NCBI GenBank assembly: GCA_013002595.1
Contig: JABDJG010000395.1
Coordinates: forward strand, 1 to 14,151
DNA from: Hyphomicrobiales bacterium
GTDB taxonomy: Bacteria; Pseudomonadota; Alphaproteobacteria; Rhizobiales; Aestuariivirgaceae
Length of the DNA: 14,151 nucleotides
Direction of reading: 5' to 3'
Of the stretch, positions 13,423 through 14,151 are shown piece by piece. How positions within the stretch are numbered: position 1 is the stretch's first letter; each line of letters begins with the position of its first letter. The notes under the pieces are model-generated. The model had not been told where the DNA came from. It searched no databases and saw only the letters and a program-made list of their open reading frames with translations. The position numbers and the translations under genes were made by a program.

Positions 13423-13803
13423 CTATTCTTTCAGGGCCACCACCGACACCGAGCGGAACGAAAGCACTTGGCCTTTGGCATCGCTTGCGACGTACCACAT
13501 GCCGCGTTTGGAAACGGAACCGCACTTCACCTTGCCCTTGGTCCACTTCCGCCACGCGACACACAGACGGCTGCCTTTGACAAACCATTTGCCCCGGTCT
13601 TGCCGGCCGAATGCCTGACCCACCAGCTTGCCGCCGCGATGGGCGGAGAACAGAACCTTGTAGCCCCTGACCCGTGCCTCGTAGTGGCCGGGAAACAGGT
13701 TCTTTATGGACTTTGCACCTAGGCGAAGCGTATCCGCCTGAGCGGGCATGGAAATCAGGGCCAGGAAGGCCAATATGGAAGTAAATGATCTCAACAACGG
13801 CAT
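13423..13803 (-). CDS. Small secreted basic protein, resembles the alphaproteobacterial DUF995 type
   Basis: A 126-residue protein with a clear signal peptide: positively charged start, hydrophobic core (ILAFLALISMP) and a likely cleavage after AQA at residue 23, so the mature protein is periplasmic or secreted. The mature part is basic and beta-rich, reading as a small barrel: LFPGHYEARVRGYKVLFSA, then GKLVGQAFGR, DRGKWFVKGSRLCVAWRKW and TKGKVKCGSVSK. Two cysteines (about residues 81 and 94) could form a disulfide. The order of motifs (LFPG..., a display of glycine-linked strands, an LC..W..W patch, KCG) recalls small DUF995-type proteins of Rhizobiales, but I am not certain of this. AAAAGGGGATGAA before the ATG is a good ribosome-binding site. 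It is divergent from the gene at 14057, and a two-hairpin element lies about 80 bases beyond its stop. Confidence 0.75.
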   Translation of the reverse strand: MPLLRSFTSILAFLALISMPAQADTLRLGAKSIKNLFPGHYEARVRGYKVLFSAHRGGKLVGQAFGRQDRGKWFVKGSRLCVAWRKWTKGKVKCGSVSKRGMWYVASDAKGQVLSFRSVSVVALKE

Positions 13804-14044
13804 TTCATCCCCTTTTCAGCATTGGCGCGGGTTAACTGATCGCCCCCGCACGTTTTGAATCCTTGCGACAATCGTCTTCAACTCATCTTTTTCGGTTGCC
13901 CGAACACTCTACATGGGGAGGCCCGGCTCATCGTGCTGTAGCGAAAATTTTTGAATTAAAGACATTTCTTTTGAACTGCCGCCAATTTGATGGCATCAGA
14001 TTTAATTTGAAACTCTGTCCGGTAAGACAGGTCGCCATTCCGGA

Positions 14045-14053
14045 AAAGGAGGT
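14045..14053 (+). promoter_or_regulatory. Near-perfect Shine-Dalgarno AAAGGAGGT
   Basis: AAAGGAGGT sits four bases (counted from GGAGG) before the GTG at 14057 and is the strongest ribosome-binding site in the window. It is the main reason for accepting a GTG start for the truncated last gene. The AT-rich tract upstream (13938-14010) is the plausible promoter region shared with the divergent gene at 13803. Confidence 0.7.
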
Positions 14054-14056
14054 CCT

Positions 14057-14151
14057 GTGGCTGAAACACCTAAAGTCCGCAACACCGTCGCAAGACAGAT
14101 CTTCCAGGAGTTGAGCGAGGCCGGCATCGCCGCCGAGCCTTTGCTCAAGGA
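14057..14151 (+). CDS. Start of an unidentified gene, possibly an AraC-family regulator (cut by window edge)
   Basis: A GTG start behind AAAGGAGGT opens a frame with no stop up to the window end, giving 31 complete codons: MAETPKVRNTVARQIFQELS and then EAGIAAEPLLK. The pattern of a short N-terminal helix followed by a Gly-rich turn and EPLLKE is what many AraC-type regulators with an N-terminal arabinose-binding-like domain show (helix, then 'GxxxxPLLxEAGL'). Too little is visible to confirm this; the DNA-binding domain would be at the far end. It is divergent from the small secreted protein gene, with 253 bases between them, so the two may share a control region. Confidence 0.55.
   Translation, partial: MAETPKVRNTVARQIFQELSEAGIAAEPLLK

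Overview
The window looks like a chromosomal segment of an alphaproteobacterium, probably of the order Hyphomicrobiales (Rhizobiales). This rests on the tamA-tamB pair, the style of the large serine recombinase relic, the small palindromic repeats and the protein families present. It is inferred from recalled family resemblance, not from a database search.

Layout. From 1 to 4156 on the minus strand lie tamB (its 3' part runs off the left edge) and tamA, the outer-membrane translocation and assembly module. The two genes share one base (TGATG). A small orphan minus-strand gene (4397-4789) follows, divergent from a PhnB-type VOC/glyoxalase gene (4903-5400) that ends at a strong hairpin.

The centre of interest is a plus-strand operon at 5564-11825. 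Its four genes encode a nitrilase-superfamily amidohydrolase, a 912-residue Orn/Lys/Arg-type PLP decarboxylase with an extra N-terminal domain, an ATP-grasp ligase, and a C45-family Ntn autoproteolytic acyltransferase/amidohydrolase. The catalytic residues I could check are present in all four. Decarboxylase and ligase are translationally coupled, and the ligase and C45 genes are 14 bases apart. Together they suggest a pathway that makes an amine by decarboxylation, joins it by an ATP-dependent amide bond, and hydrolyses or transfers amide groups with two different amidase folds. I do not recognise this as a characterised pathway. The substrate cannot be read from the sequence.

Downstream (11961-12921) is the 5'-truncated, frameshifted relic of a large serine recombinase. 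It is split by about 110 bases of palindromic, MITE-like sequence. Next comes a gene-free stretch (12922-13422) with a cluster of short ACAGGGAAA repeats, a 12-base palindrome and a two-hairpin structure. One stem of that structure is fully paired only when transcribed from the minus strand, so it is a candidate small RNA or 3' UTR element. The window closes with a small secreted basic protein on the minus strand (13423-13803) and, divergent from it, the first 31 codons of a gene that may encode an AraC-type regulator (14057 onward).
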